Assembly (NCBI RefSeq): GCF_014839805.1
Contig: NC_051131.1
Coordinates: forward strand, 10,404,913-10,468,912
Length of the DNA: 64,000 bases
Source of the DNA: Manduca sexta
Taxonomy: Eukaryota > Arthropoda > Insecta > Lepidoptera > Sphingidae
Direction of reading: 5' to 3'
Part shown: positions 24,210-35,900 of the stretch, piece after piece
Position numbering within the stretch: the first letter of the stretch is position 1
How the letters are laid out: the number at the start of each line of letters is the position of its first letter
Notes under the pieces: model-generated
What the model was told of the DNA's origin: nothing
Databases searched by the model: none
What the model saw: only the letters and a program-made list of their open reading frames with translations
Program-made: the position numbers and the translations under genes

Positions 24210-25740
24210 ATTTCTCAAATAAAAGCCCGTTGAACGATGAAATTCAGCAACTCATCAATAGTCGGGTCCTAACATCGTCAGTTTATCGGGTCGTAAAATT
24301 TCGAACGATTCAAAAAAGTCTCCCAGACCTACATAAAACAGGGAACTATGAGACGACATTCTACTGAATACGATATAATCTGGATTCGGATACAACCCTA
24401 ATGCATGTTATAAATCAAATGGATATCGCGGATGTAGCAAAAGTTATGGTGCCACTATAAATTGAGTGTATCGACTGTTATGGCCACTGGAGCCTTTAGG
24501 TGCTGACCCAAATCTGATGACCGATGTTTGAACGTGGACCGTGTTGAAATACCAGCGATACCTCAGTTCGGAAGGGTAACAACTCACTTTGCTTTCCAAG
24601 CAATAAACAATAGCGGCATAACATATTACTAACATTTACTCGTGGATTTGCTCGCGTGGGATTCGGTTTGTGACGAATATATTAGAAAAATATGTCTTAG
24701 GGATATAGAGAGACTTATTTACATTACTTATTTTTGCATTTACATTAGTATGGATGAGTATTTTAAGATTGATCGGACAGTTATTTAATACGAGTGGCAC
24801 AAAGATTTCTAATGGCTGATTTAAATTTCTTTAGCGCTAAACAAAATTTAGGTTTTACAAGTCAGCAACCAGTATATTATGTCTCATTTACTATTTTTTT
24901 TAAATCTCGATGTTCATTCACATTATCAAAGCTATAATCTTTTGCACTCTTCCATCCTATATGTAACATCGTATAGTATTGTTGCTGCTTCTTACAAACT
25001 ACGGGCTTAATTCTTGCAAAGACTACTGAAAACTCGTAACACAACTAAGTAAAGAACAACAAAAAATACACGTAACCTTCGAAATAATTACAATTTATCC
25101 TACACTCATTTGACTCATGAATTTATAATTTCATTCGTTTTTAAATTCAAATTCGGAACCAACGAAACTTCCCGTACATTATTAAACTTGAATTACCATT
25201 TTTATATCAGTAAAATAAATAAAAATATATTCCTATATCGCCTCAGTTATTTCATATTAACGCCCACGTACCCCCGCTTCCAGAAAAGAAAGATTATTGA
25301 ATTTCCGCCCAGAAAATTCGCTATTCATTGCCTACCGTTCTTTTATTTAAGGAAAACAGGGTCACAGGCGATTGTACAGCGGTTCGGAAAAAAGACGATG
25401 TCTTTGTTAGTTTAAATATTAAGGTTAGTGAACCTGAAAGGAATAAATCGACGCAATTGTCCCGTAGTTGTGTGCGTAGCGTGAAGCGTGCGGCTCGATT
25501 CGATTTGATATTCGATTATAGTTTTAGTTAAAGATGATGTAAAACTTTGGATATACAGGGCCATTTTGACATTTCATTAATAAATAAACATTTATTAATA
25601 AATATACATGTCTACCGCTGTTAACATTGTGCCCAAAATCATTAAAAAAAATAATATTTTTATAAAAAAAACCGGTTACTTTAATACGAATATGGAACGT
25701 GCATGAGTATATTTCTGACTGCAAGTGTGATGTTACCGCT
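24210..25740. other. No gene recognised
   Basis: Frames at 24444-24635, 25110-25415, 25328-25531 and 25524-25745 overlap one another and show no domain. A ttgctcgcgtggg fragment at about 24648 resembles Helitron-like 3' DNA. Confidence 0.4.
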
Positions 25741-25748
25741 GACACGAA

Positions 25749-26020
25749 TCTATATATATAAAAATGAATCTCTATTTCCCTTGGTCATCGCATCACGCGT
25801 GAACGGCTGGAACAATTTCGCTAATTCTTTTTTTGTTGTATTAATTATTGAAGGTTCTTATGAAAGAAAAAAAATTAAAAAATGTGCGGAAAATTAGAAA
25901 ATTTAACGACAATATTAATTTTACATAACTGTCAGTAGTTTGAAATAACTGTGAGCGATTGATAGAATGCGCGCTGCAAATTCATAATTAAGATGGGGCA
26001 ACGTCTATCGGGTCAGCTAG
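25749..26020 (+). mobile_element. Non-autonomous Helitron, both ends intact
   Basis: The element is 272 bp. It starts TC (25749-25750) after A, with tatatatataaaaatgaatc, and ends gtctatcgggtcagCTAG before T. The interior has catcacgcgtgaacggctgg and a gatagaatgcgcgctgcaa block, which I recognise as a common insect Helitron family. The frame at 25703-25897 is a by-product. Confidence 0.8.
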
Positions 26021-26980
26021 TTCTATTATAAAAGTAGTAGTGGCATTAAGACGTGTAATGTTTTTTTTGTTCGAAATCATAGTTTTATTATTTTTCATAT
26101 ACGGTTCCATCAATTATGGTAAAGTGTTATCTTAAAACGCATAAGTATGTGATATGGTTAAGTAATGATACGATGAAATAATATCTTTCATTGAATCGTT
26201 TATTTATTGGATCGCTAAAGAAATTTTTGTGCGTCATTACCACAAATCAAGAAACTACCGGTGATTCTAAAAAGCTCACTGATCTATAAAGAAACAAAAA
26301 AAAATACTAACATAGGTTCTTGTTTTCTTTTCTTAGAACAATTTGGATGATCTTCAAATAATATTTATGATAATACAACGACATTTAAGTTAATAGATTG
26401 CGTATCCACAGAGGTAAGAAACCTTTGGTGACAGCTTGATTTGCTTGCCGGAAATTAATTTTACGAAGCCGCAAACTTCTTTGGTAGATTCCATTTAAAA
26501 CTTTTCGAATCAAACTGTAATAGAAAAGTGAAATTAATCGATGGCTGTAAATTATTAAAGTTAATATTTGATTTTCCGTCTGGGATTTTATTGTATGTTA
26601 TGTATGGAGAGCGCATTACATACAATAAAGTAGTAATAAATATTTTAATAATTTGATATGCCATTGGCAATGGAAAAATATAATTTTATATAGATTTATA
26701 GTGTAAGTAAAACTTAAAATGTGCATTTAAATAATGAAAACACCATTCAAAACGGATCAGTAGTTATTGAGAAAATCGCGGACATAAAAAAATACATATA
26801 AAAATATATATACGGGTCGAATACAGAACCTCCTTTTTTGAAGTTGATTAAAAAGGAAATAAATCCCTGATCACTATCTTTACGTATAATAAAATTGTAC
26901 TGGGTCGATGCCTGTATATTATAGACATGAAGAAAACTCATATGGGGTTATTAGAGCAAGAAAAGTCAATACAACAGTTT
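26021..26980. other. No gene recognised
   Basis: One imperfect palindrome lies at about 26589-26628 (14-bp arms, one mismatch, near ttgtatgttatg). A fragment gaacctccttttttgaagtt near 26830 belongs to a dispersed repeat. No supported coding region. Confidence 0.4.
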
Positions 26981-26984
26981 TCAG

Positions 26985-27130
26985 AATTTTTGTCTATCTA
27001 TCTATCTGTATATTTGTACATACATTACGTAAAAACTACTACATGATATTGCTACATTTCACCGTTGTGTTACTACAGATCTGACTTAAATATAGGAATC
27101 AGTTTACCGAAATCTGCAAGCAAAAGCTAG
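26985..27130 (+). mobile_element. Helitron-like 3' part
   Basis: The TCTA-rich lead and ctgtatatttgtacatac are followed by the terminus aagcaaaagCTAG before T. The 5' end is not distinct. Confidence 0.4.
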
Positions 27131-27554
27131 TTTAAGCTATATTTCATATGTCAAAGTTTCGCTTCTAACATACTGCACAAAACCACAACACTTCCACTAA
27201 TTAATCTAGACTACTACGTAGGTAAGGTACTACGATCAAATTAATACATGCTATACAGAAATTATTGTTATAGTGTAAACACGAGGCTGGGAGCCTGCAG
27301 TGTCATCTCTATTATCGGCCGATGCAAGCCTTAATTAACGACGTGGTTTAGTCCATAATTAAATTGCAGTCAAATAACAGTGTATTACAGGAACGGAACG
27401 TATGAGCGCAATCAGTCTGTATTTACGAAAATTGCTTTGAAAATCCCTTTGAGGCTTAACAACAGGAGTTCGACTAACATGTGTGAATTATACAATTTTA
27501 TATTCATTTACATTGATAAAGGTATTTTATCATAAGCATCCATGTTTAACATGT
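27131..27554. other. No gene recognised
   Basis: Nothing supportable. Confidence 0.4.
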
Positions 27555-28080
27555 TTATTTATTTATTTATTTATTTGCACTTTATATACATAATAAGTAT
27601 ATCGGCGGACTTAATGCCAAAGGCATTCTCTCCCAGTCAACCTAAGGGTGGTGCAGAGATAAATAAGGTAGGTGCATAAGGATATTTAATAATACATAAA
27701 CATACATAAAAGTAACTATAATGTAAAACTATATTAAATACAAACATAATATAAGTAATATTATAAATACATAAAATACAGATTATAAATACATAAATAT
27801 ATAATATGTACTCGTATATACTAATAATATAAAGTTTAGAATTAAAGTGACAACTCTTCTGCTTCTTTTAACAAAAGCTGCCGTACTCTCCTTTTGAAGG
27901 CAAGCCGAGAAGTAGCCGCTCTAATTTCGAGGGGGAGTGAATTCCATAGAAGAATAGATTGGATAGCGAAAGAAGAGTGAGTGAAGTTAGAGCTATGAGA
28001 TGGACATTTAAGGAGAAGATTGCTAGAAGAGCGGAGATTCCTATCGTGGCTATTACAGAGGTATTGGAAGTATCATAAAT
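27555..28080 (-). mobile_element. 5'-truncated LINE (CR1/Jockey/L2-like), 3' end
   Basis: On the minus strand a coding C-terminus (28066-27842) is followed by about 280 nt of 3' UTR and an (AAAT)n tail, seen as tttattta repeats at 27559-27580. The tail at one end and truncation at the other are typical of target-primed retrotransposition. Confidence 0.75.
27842..28066 (-). pseudogene. Non-LTR reverse transcriptase ORF2, C-terminal remnant
   Basis: The minus-strand frame ends at TAA (complement of 27842-27844). It contains the conserved C-terminal region of CR1/Jockey/L2-like ORF2 proteins: a SSFAIQSILLWNSLPLEIRA stretch, then a basic FKRRVRQLL tail. A stop codon lies in frame just upstream, so even this remnant is broken or at its truncation point. 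The catalytic RT domain is missing. Confidence 0.75.
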
Positions 28081-30400
28081 TGCTGTGCATAAGATATAAT
28101 AAATATAATATATTGTTAGAAAACTGATTCGATTTTAATTAAAATAAAAGAAATATCACTGACTACAGAAATACTTTCGCAAATATCCCACCAACTTACC
28201 AACCGGTACGACTGTCATCAACCACCTAACCCGGTCTGTCAAACGCTCAGTGTTTTAATAGCAAAAAGTGTTACAAATACCCTCACTAAACTGTTCTATG
28301 CTAACAATATTTAATTATATATAATATAATTTAAATGATACCACATACTTGTCGCACTCTGCTAACTTTATTCCAAAAATCATTCAATACCGAATATTTT
28401 CACCAAAGATCCCAGTGTTGCTTTTAATTTTTTTTAATAATTTTGTAGTTTAATACCAATATGGCATATATGTGAACATATAATGGCATAATAATTCTAA
28501 GCTCCCGATTAGTAATATTATTATTCCCTTAGGCCTGAAGTGACACGTGACAAGATATTTGATAGAAAAAAAAACATTCACGTCGAATTGATAACCTCCT
28601 CCTTTTTTAAAGTCGGATAAAATGTAGTAAAAATGAAGCATTAAGCAAACAAAAACTAATAAAACAAGACCAAGTTCTGCAAATAGTACAAATATGTGAA
28701 CAAAATCTCTAACGTGGCGTATGTGGTCCAAACTGGCTGAGAAATTGTGACCCCAATGGAGGTTAACCCAAATATTATCCTTTGTGCCACTGATGTATGA
28801 CCTAAGGGAATTTCTTTTATTTCAGTGCTATGTAGAGCACGGTTTGTCGGTTAATGTTGGCTAACTAACAGTGGCGAAGGATCCATATAAGCGATTCGTA
28901 CTGGTTTCCCCTTCATAATAATATATATAAGGAAACCATTAAAATAAATTATATTATTAGCTAATAAATAGTTCATATCTATAGTCGCCTAAAATCGAAT
29001 TAGTATTAGGATCTACATTTCGTGTCGGCGTCCCTTTCTGAATATTTCACCCTTAGCTATTACTAACTAAGGCTTTCCTTACGTCAATATCAATGTGCTT
29101 AGTGACAAAAAAACGCGACATCACGTGTAGTTTTATTGGGATTCGTTTAGAGTAACACGTGACTGATGAATTGGTATCTCGATCAATCAGAAACATATAT
29201 AGATTAAACAACATCGATTTTGGCCATTCTAAGGACGCAGGTAAATTTCGGAATTTGTGAAATCACAAAACAGTATTGAAGCTTATCTAGTGTATGGATT
29301 CTACTTGAGGCTCTGGAAGTGGATAAATAATATTTGTTATGAACTGATAGGTAATTTGCGAAAATCCTTCTGCGATATGTTTAAAGTGTTTCTTTGATCC
29401 TATATCCAGGACAAAGGAAGATAAAATGCCATTAATTAGACTTTCAAGGTAAAAGGAAAAGGTTTACGTTATTATACTCCTTTACTCTAGTATTTGATTA
29501 GTTAAATTATGCAAACAGTATTGATTATGCGTTAAAAAGTATGTAAGGGATGCACCCTACAATCATTGTTTTTACCTTGAGTTAAGTAAATATTTTTGGC
29601 CTAGATTTATGTAAGGTCAAAAATATTTATAAAAACTGTGTAATTTGTCTTTCAAACTACGGTTATAACGGTTCGAAAATTCACTATGAAACAACCCAAT
29701 AAATATTTGTTTGTGACAAACGCATCGCATGTTTCAAACTGAGTATTGCGTAAAAAACTCTGCACGTACTATGTGTTATCTGTGCGTATTTTTCTAAAAC
29801 TAAATATCGGTTTTCACACAAAAAATATTCAATATCGCCGGCTATTTTCCATTGAATCTTTACCCGAATACATTTTGGAGGGAAACATTTTATTGTTATA
29901 TGAAATATATTTTCCTCTTAAAAAGAAATTCTCTATTTCGTGGTTTACGGATATAAGTGAGAGTCGATAACGATTCAAGACGAGCGAGATTGTCTTTTAT
30001 CGTACAAGGAAATACTTATCTTGAGTTTGAGTATCGAAGGCTTGCAATCTTTTGTGTTTTAGACTTACGATGCCCCTTAGACACTCAGTCGGACAGAAGG
30101 ATTATCGATTTGGTTAATATCGATACAAATTACAATTCATAGACAGGAAAAATGTTTTAGTGTGATAATGTAGTTCGCAACAGCCATATTTATTTTTAGC
30201 TTGTACGTAGTAAAAGAATTTTTGTACATTGAGGAAAATAAACAAAAAAATAGAGACTTTTTTCGTGATATTAATTTAGTTTCGTTCGTTAGGAGTTATT
30301 TCGTCATCGCTGTGATGCAAACATTGCTATGAAGATAGAATTTTCTTATTTGCGATATGGCTGCCGAGTGCCATACTATTATCTTAGCTCTATCTATCTA
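28081..30400. other. No gene recognised
   Basis: Frames at 28450-28731 (minus), 29746-29970 and 29957-30142 have no recognised domain. A dispersed motif aacctcctccttttttaaag occurs near 28590. Confidence 0.4.
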
Positions 30401-30404
30401 TCTC

Positions 30405-30765
30405 TAGCTGAATTTCGGCCACAGCGGCTGCTCTCTGGAGATCAGCCAGGTACACGCAGGAGATATTATAATGCATAAATGTGCGTAATACACAGGTGCA
30501 CTCGTGTTTATTCACTATAATTATAGTCCGGTGAAATGGCAATCCGAATGACTGAAGAGAGATGAGGCGCAGAACCAACGACTATACGTGTTTTCCGAGG
30601 CACGGAGGACCTTGGAACTCCGAGCTGCAACTGAGTAATTTTTAATATGGAAAAACCTAGTCAGATTTTTTTTGCCCGAGCCGGGGGATCCTCTCCCAAG
30701 ACCACAGCGCGTTAGGCATATTCGTATCGAGTACGCATAACTTCTACGCCATTGATGCAGTCACC
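30405..30765 (-). mobile_element. SINE-D copy 2
   Basis: It shares tagctgaatttcggccac, gatcagccagg, gttttccgaggcac and a tRNA-like end with 19015-19360. The box B region is degraded (gggggatcctc). A TCTA microsatellite lies at its left edge. Confidence 0.7.
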
Positions 30766-31225
30766 GTATATAAGGTATTGTGTAGTGGAGCGATTACATG
30801 ATACCTTATACACATTATCGAATTGTAACCTTTTAAATAAATTACGAGGTCGTCATTTCAGCCTCCTAGTGGTAATCAGCACGGTGCAGTGCTGGCAGAC
30901 ATACAATGAACTACACGATCTTTCGCATACTAGACCTATTGAAAATATATTGTCAATTAAAAAAAATGTCAAAAGAAATCCATGCTACGAAACTCAAAGT
31001 TATTGATGCGTGTAAATTCGACGTCAAACTGAAAGCCGGCATGGTGACGTCACAAAATACAGAATAGTACTATGTAGACACACAAAGTCGTAGCGATGAC
31101 GCGGTGAAATCCCATGCATTAACTAATGATGACAACGCTAACTGAAAGTGATTAAAATAAAATTACACAGTGACTGGAAAGTATTTGAAGATTTACGAGC
31201 AGGGAATCAATGTTGAATAAATATT
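30766..31225. other. No gene recognised
   Basis: A 13-codon-scale palindrome tgacgtca occurs at about 31048. A frame at 30752-31006 has no recognisable domain. Confidence 0.4.
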
Positions 31226-31229
31226 AAGC

Positions 31230-31455
31230 ATGTGGATTTATCGAGTACCTACTCGGTGACGCAGTTGTATCACGGTAAGCCTGCAGGGCTGAGTTCTTGG
31301 GTTCGATTCCCGGGTCGGGAAAAATTATATTGGATTTTTCTACTCAGTGTCAATCCGGAGTCTATTAGACCACGGGACCAAATATACACAGCAGAAAGTA
31401 GGTGCACCATGTGCGCCTCTTCCTACCCGTTTGGGGATAAAAAGCGTCTATTTAA
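31230..31455 (+). mobile_element. SINE-B copy 4
   Basis: The head ctcggtgacgcagttg and a near-perfect box B (gggttcgattcccggg) are followed by ttggatttttctactcag and cctacccgtttggggat. Its box B is one of the best preserved. The 81-codon frame at 31232-31477 overlaps it and is not a gene. Confidence 0.8.
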
Positions 31456-32050
31456 AACATACTTAACCGGTTATTAAGAAATACTCACGAAAAAAAAGAA
31501 ACTCCTCGGCGAAGAATCGCTTACTAACAAAATGGCTGGTCATCTGTAACGAACCATTTGAAACAGAATCCCTTCTTTAAAGACACCTAGTTTACATCTG
31601 AAGCTAATTACTTCGACGCTAAGTCCGGCACGTTTCTTCCAATCTAAAATCTAACATTTTACCATCTAAGTCTGCGGTTAGCTTCTGCGTCTTATTACCG
31701 AATTTGGCGCTTTCCACTTTTAACTGCTTATTGCACTTTTATTAGAATATTTAAGACAGCATTTGTATTCATTTTTTATGGTATTGTGCCAGATTATTAA
31801 ATAAATCTCTTTGAGTAGACTCTCAAGTTGACGTTTAATGTATTAAACTATTTAAAACCAAGCTTAAGCTGTATTTAAGAGCTTGTTCTCAGCTGAGTCG
31901 GCGGTGTTAAATAAACAAAATTTATCTGTCAAAATCTGACACATATTATAACTTAAAATATTATTTGAGCTGATGTTACAATGGGTGTATTATAAAGCCA
32001 GTATCTAAATTTGACAGCGTCTTAACTGACATCGCACTTCAAAGCAAAGC
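31456..32050. other. No gene recognised
   Basis: Nothing supportable. Confidence 0.4.
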
Positions 32051-32054
32051 TGAG

Positions 32055-32318
32055 TTGCACACACACACACAACATCACGCATTTATCCCCAAAGGGGTAT
32101 GCAGAGACGCAACCAAGGCACCCACTTTTCGCCAAGTGTGTTCCGTCCCATGATGTGATAAAGGGCCTATCGCCAACTCGGGCACAAATTTCAGACTCCG
32201 GGCTAATACTGAGCAGAAAAACCCAAATATCACTCTGCCCGACTCGGGATTCGATCCCAGGACCTCGGAGCGCTGTCGTACAACGCATGCAGTACAACTA
32301 TGCCACTGAGGCAGTCAA
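32055..32318 (-). mobile_element. SINE-B copy 5 with CA-repeat tail
   Basis: A (CA)n tract at 32057-32072 forms the tail. The minus strand then reads back through the family body to a box B (complement of cgggattcgatcccagg) and tRNA-like head ending at ctgaggcagtc. Frames at 32022-32297 and 32155-32466 are by-products. Confidence 0.85.
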
Positions 32319-35007
32319 ACCTGAGTTGCATCTATTAAAATATGCATCCATGGATCACAGATGTGATTTTTCGTCGACGTTTGTGCGTAGTTCCTTACTA
32401 TTATCGGTCCTGATCAAAGGAATCGAGAATATAATACGTTTCTCAATCAAACTTTCGGCAGATTGATGTATCAGAACTAAAATATTTTCGTTTGTAAATG
32501 AACCTCACAATAATAATTTTTTTATTGTCATTTCCGAGGTTTCAAGAAAGGTTCATAACATACAGAATAACTGTATCATAGCGTATAAACGACTATACAT
32601 TGAAAATGTTAGCAATGCTAATGAATATACAATACCAATGTCAGTTTCATTTTTCGTACAACTCCACAGAACAACCATTCGTTATCAAATTTGGCTCGCA
32701 AATAGTCTGTGAGGGGAAAACAAAAACCCCCGGGCTAAATAACATCAGCCATCCGAAACAGAATCTGGAAAAAAATATATCAGAACATTTGGAAGCAAAA
32801 AACTTGTTTGATTTAATAATTTATTATTTACAGACTGTTTGTAAGAAAATTTAAATTAGTCTGATATTTTTGATACAAAAAGTCAAACTCCAAAGTCTCC
32901 AATTGTTAGCGTATTGAACTGTTTAATATGAATGTGGATTTGGCATTAATATATTTATTTTTGACCACACATCGCCAGGTTATATGTTAAAAAAACAAAC
33001 TAATTTGGACTACAATAAGTATGTGTTTTGCACGAACAACAATAATCACGTCATGATAGATAACGACTGAACAATAAACAGAGACTGAAGTATCTTCGTC
33101 ATTACCTACTAAATCGATGTACTTACTGCTTGTTTACATTCAACAGCGTAAGCCTGCGTTGATCACTAAACTATCAAAAGAAAGGTAACATAAATACACT
33201 CACAGACGCGCATTAAGTTTGCTAACACGCATCGTTAAGCAAATTCACGAGCTCCTACAGATTTTTACAGACGCTTTTATAACATTATTTACCCTGGCTA
33301 ATTATATAACCGTCGCGCTCAAGTTAACACCAATTTACTTGTAAATGACGTTATGACGTACAGTCGTGCGAGTCGCTTAAATAAATAATAGGCTCGAGTG
33401 ATAAGACCGCCAATTGTACTCTATTTAGTGAATATTATACCATGTTATTATATTTTTCCTGAGAAGTATTCAACTAATTTATAAATAGGCTATTTGATAA
33501 TATACAAAATAATGTCTTATTTATAAGCAATTTGCAATAACATATTATATAAAAAAAAATAATAAGTAATGATAAACAAAAAAAAAAATTGCTGATTCTA
33601 CGTGATCGTAAATGATTTTGACTGGCGAAATTTGCGATGACGTCACACGTTTGTAAACATCCGCTATCATCGCGCTAGTATACTCAGTATTTACAGATGT
33701 TTGACGTTGCTGAATCGATATCATTTTGCTTGACGGTTTAATTAGTCAGTGTATTTTGTAATATTTTTTAAATGAAATACGTATAATAATTAAAAATAAA
33801 AATTATTTTTAGGGTACAATAGACACAACCTAATAATGTTTCCAGAAATTAGTCAAACAGTTGCAGGAGTTAAGTGCTGTTAAGGATAGTTTTATCTGGA
33901 GATGATAGAACTTCCAGTACAAATTGCATACGTTGTATCCACTGTATGAGTTCCTGCTACTATCACAGTAGTTCCTTTTACTAGTCTTAGAGTACTTGCA
34001 TAGCCTATAAATCAGTTACACTATTCTGAAGAATTAGAAATAATATAATTATAAGTCACTCCACCTAGTTGCTTTTGCAACAAGAATTTAAGTATTTTTA
34101 TAACCTGTTTCATTTAGTAAAACATAAATAAGTGATTATAAAACAGTGAATCGGTCGCCTTGCACCGTTCACTCGAAACAAAGAGACAAAACTCCACTAG
34201 ACATGCCATTAGCTTAAACTACTCTTACCAATTTAAACTAGGATAATGCTCAACCTAATCCTGCTATAATGAGGTCTGTAACCCGAAATGAAAGTACCCT
34301 AGCTAAACAACCATCCACTTCAGACCAGGGTCCATTAGAGCCCATAACTGCTACAATATAGTCTGGAACCTGAATGTATAAAGTATTACGTGTTGTTATA
34401 TCACGAGTGTGAGTGGAGCGAATTCATTGGAGCAAGTGAGAAAGTTTTAACAAATTGCACCTACGTTTGAGCGGGGTGGCTGTACGGTTTACTTGTCTAT
34501 GAAATGTTCAACTTGATATTTAGAGTTGACTGTGCGGTTTGCATTTGACACGTTGAAATGTCGATTGTTTTTTTATCTTGTCATAATGTAGAGTGAAAAA
34601 TTTGCGCATAAAAACTACGTTCAATGGACGATGAATGCTTTGATAATTCGTTTTTTTATATGCCCAATAACCTTTCTATCAATTATCATTAGTAACTGGA
34701 GAATTTAGTAATTGTCTTTAATAGTAAACAACACAGGATAAATATTGTGTAAGTATGTTCGAGTTCATTCAATAAAATTTAACGAAGCATCAAGAAGTTA
34801 GCATCTGGCAATACAATGTCTTTTTATGGAATTGGTTCTTCAAAGTTTTTGATGTCCTATATTACATATCCCATTGCCTGCCATTAAAGGCGTTCATTAT
34901 TCAATTTCGCGTAAAAAATATTCGGTCCATACTAAAAAAAATAGAACGTTGACATTAAAAATATAAGGCTTTAACGCAAAAAAAAAGAAATCGCTTGTGT
35001 CATTCGC
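32319..35007. other. AT-rich DNA, no gene recognised
   Basis: A full tgacgtca palindrome (CRE-like) occurs at 33638-33645 within a GC-richer patch, without further promoter evidence. The frame at 32600-32854 has no domain. Confidence 0.4.
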
Positions 35008-35013
35008 AAAAAA
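35008..35013 (-). terminator. Pol III T6 terminator of tRNA-Asp
   Basis: A run of six A on the + strand reads as TTTTTT one base after the 3' end of the tRNA gene, the standard pol III termination signal. Confidence 0.85.
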
Positions 35014-35014
35014 T

Positions 35015-35086
35015 CTCCCCGGCGGGGAATCGAACCCCGGTCTCCCGCGTGACAGGCGGGGATACTAACCACTATACTACCGAGGA
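35015..35086 (-). tRNA. tRNA-Asp (anticodon GTC)
   Basis: The 72-nt minus-strand sequence folds as a complete cloverleaf. The acceptor stem TCCTCGG pairs with CCGGGGA. The D arm includes box A (GTAGTATAGTGG). The anticodon loop CTGTCAC carries GTC (complement of 35051-35053). The T arm contains box B GGTTCGATTCC. There is no intron and no encoded CCA, as usual for a nuclear gene. Intact stems and a T6 terminator one base downstream suggest a functional gene rather than SINE debris. Confidence 0.97.
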
Positions 35087-35364
35087 TACATCGGAACCAG
35101 TTTACAAAACAAAAGCCTTTCCTTTGAGTATTTGCTATAAAACTTTCCTATCCTTATTTATTCTGTAATCTCATTTAATATTTACAATAAAAAATTCACT
35201 AGTATGTACTATTTCGGTCTTTGGTGAAATTCACATTGCAATAATTCCTTCTGAGGAATTCCGATACACACTTTAAAGTACTCGGGACAATCATTATAAT
35301 AGGATCACTTCAATGTTTTTGCGATATTAATCTCAAAAACATTGAAAGAATTGAAGAAATAGAT

Positions 35365-35500
35365 TTCTCGGTATTTATTTATTTATTTAAGGACCTCCAA
35401 CGAAAAATACACGGCATATAATAAATACAATGGCCTAGTATTTGTACAATTAACAATTTGACGTGTCTTTTCAATTAAAGGAGACCACAGCATGCAAATT
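35365..35500 (-). repeat. Possible LINE 3' end with ATTT tail
   Basis: A tttatttatttattta run followed by aaggacctccaac and aaatacacgg resembles a minus-strand LINE 3' UTR and tail like the one at 27.56 kb. No ORF remnant is attached, so this is tentative. Confidence 0.35.
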
Positions 35501-35619
35501 TATATATTAGTACAGCAGCAAAAATAATAATATTTGTTCCTAATATTATTTATTATTTTACGCTTAGTACTACCTACACACGGCACGATCTATCCTTACT
35601 AGTATTCACTAACATATTT

Positions 35620-35900
35620 ACTGGTGGTAAGTGTTTCATATGTGAGGGTCCGCCTGGGTAGGTAGCACAGCAATGTCTATTTCTGCTGCTAATCAGCAGT
35701 GTGTAGTCACTGTTGTATCGGTTTGAAGAACATTGTAGCCAGAGTAACTACTGGAGATAATGAGACTTAACATCTCATGTCTCAGGATGGCGAGGGCAGT
35801 GGTATACCGAACAATACTTTGTGATTCAAGGTGTTAAATCGTGTTTCTACTGTTTATAGGCGGTCGTATCCCTTACCATAAAGCGAACGAGAAGCTCATT
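35620..35900 (+). repeat. Repeat E copy 1
   Basis: It shares gtgagggtccgcctgggtag, caatgtctatttctgc, actactgga, tctcaggatggcga, accgaacaatactttgt and a final gcggtcgtatc with copies at 43895 and 46765. It is a non-coding dispersed element of unknown class. Confidence 0.7.

Noticed and set aside
27559..27580. TTTA tandem repeat as an independent microsatellite
   Set aside because: Its position at the 3' end of the minus-strand LINE explains it as the element's tail.
33638..33645. Perfect CRE-like tgacgtca as a regulatory site
   Set aside because: An 8-bp palindrome with no adjacent gene is not enough evidence. Similar cores occur near 21190, 31048 and 38600.
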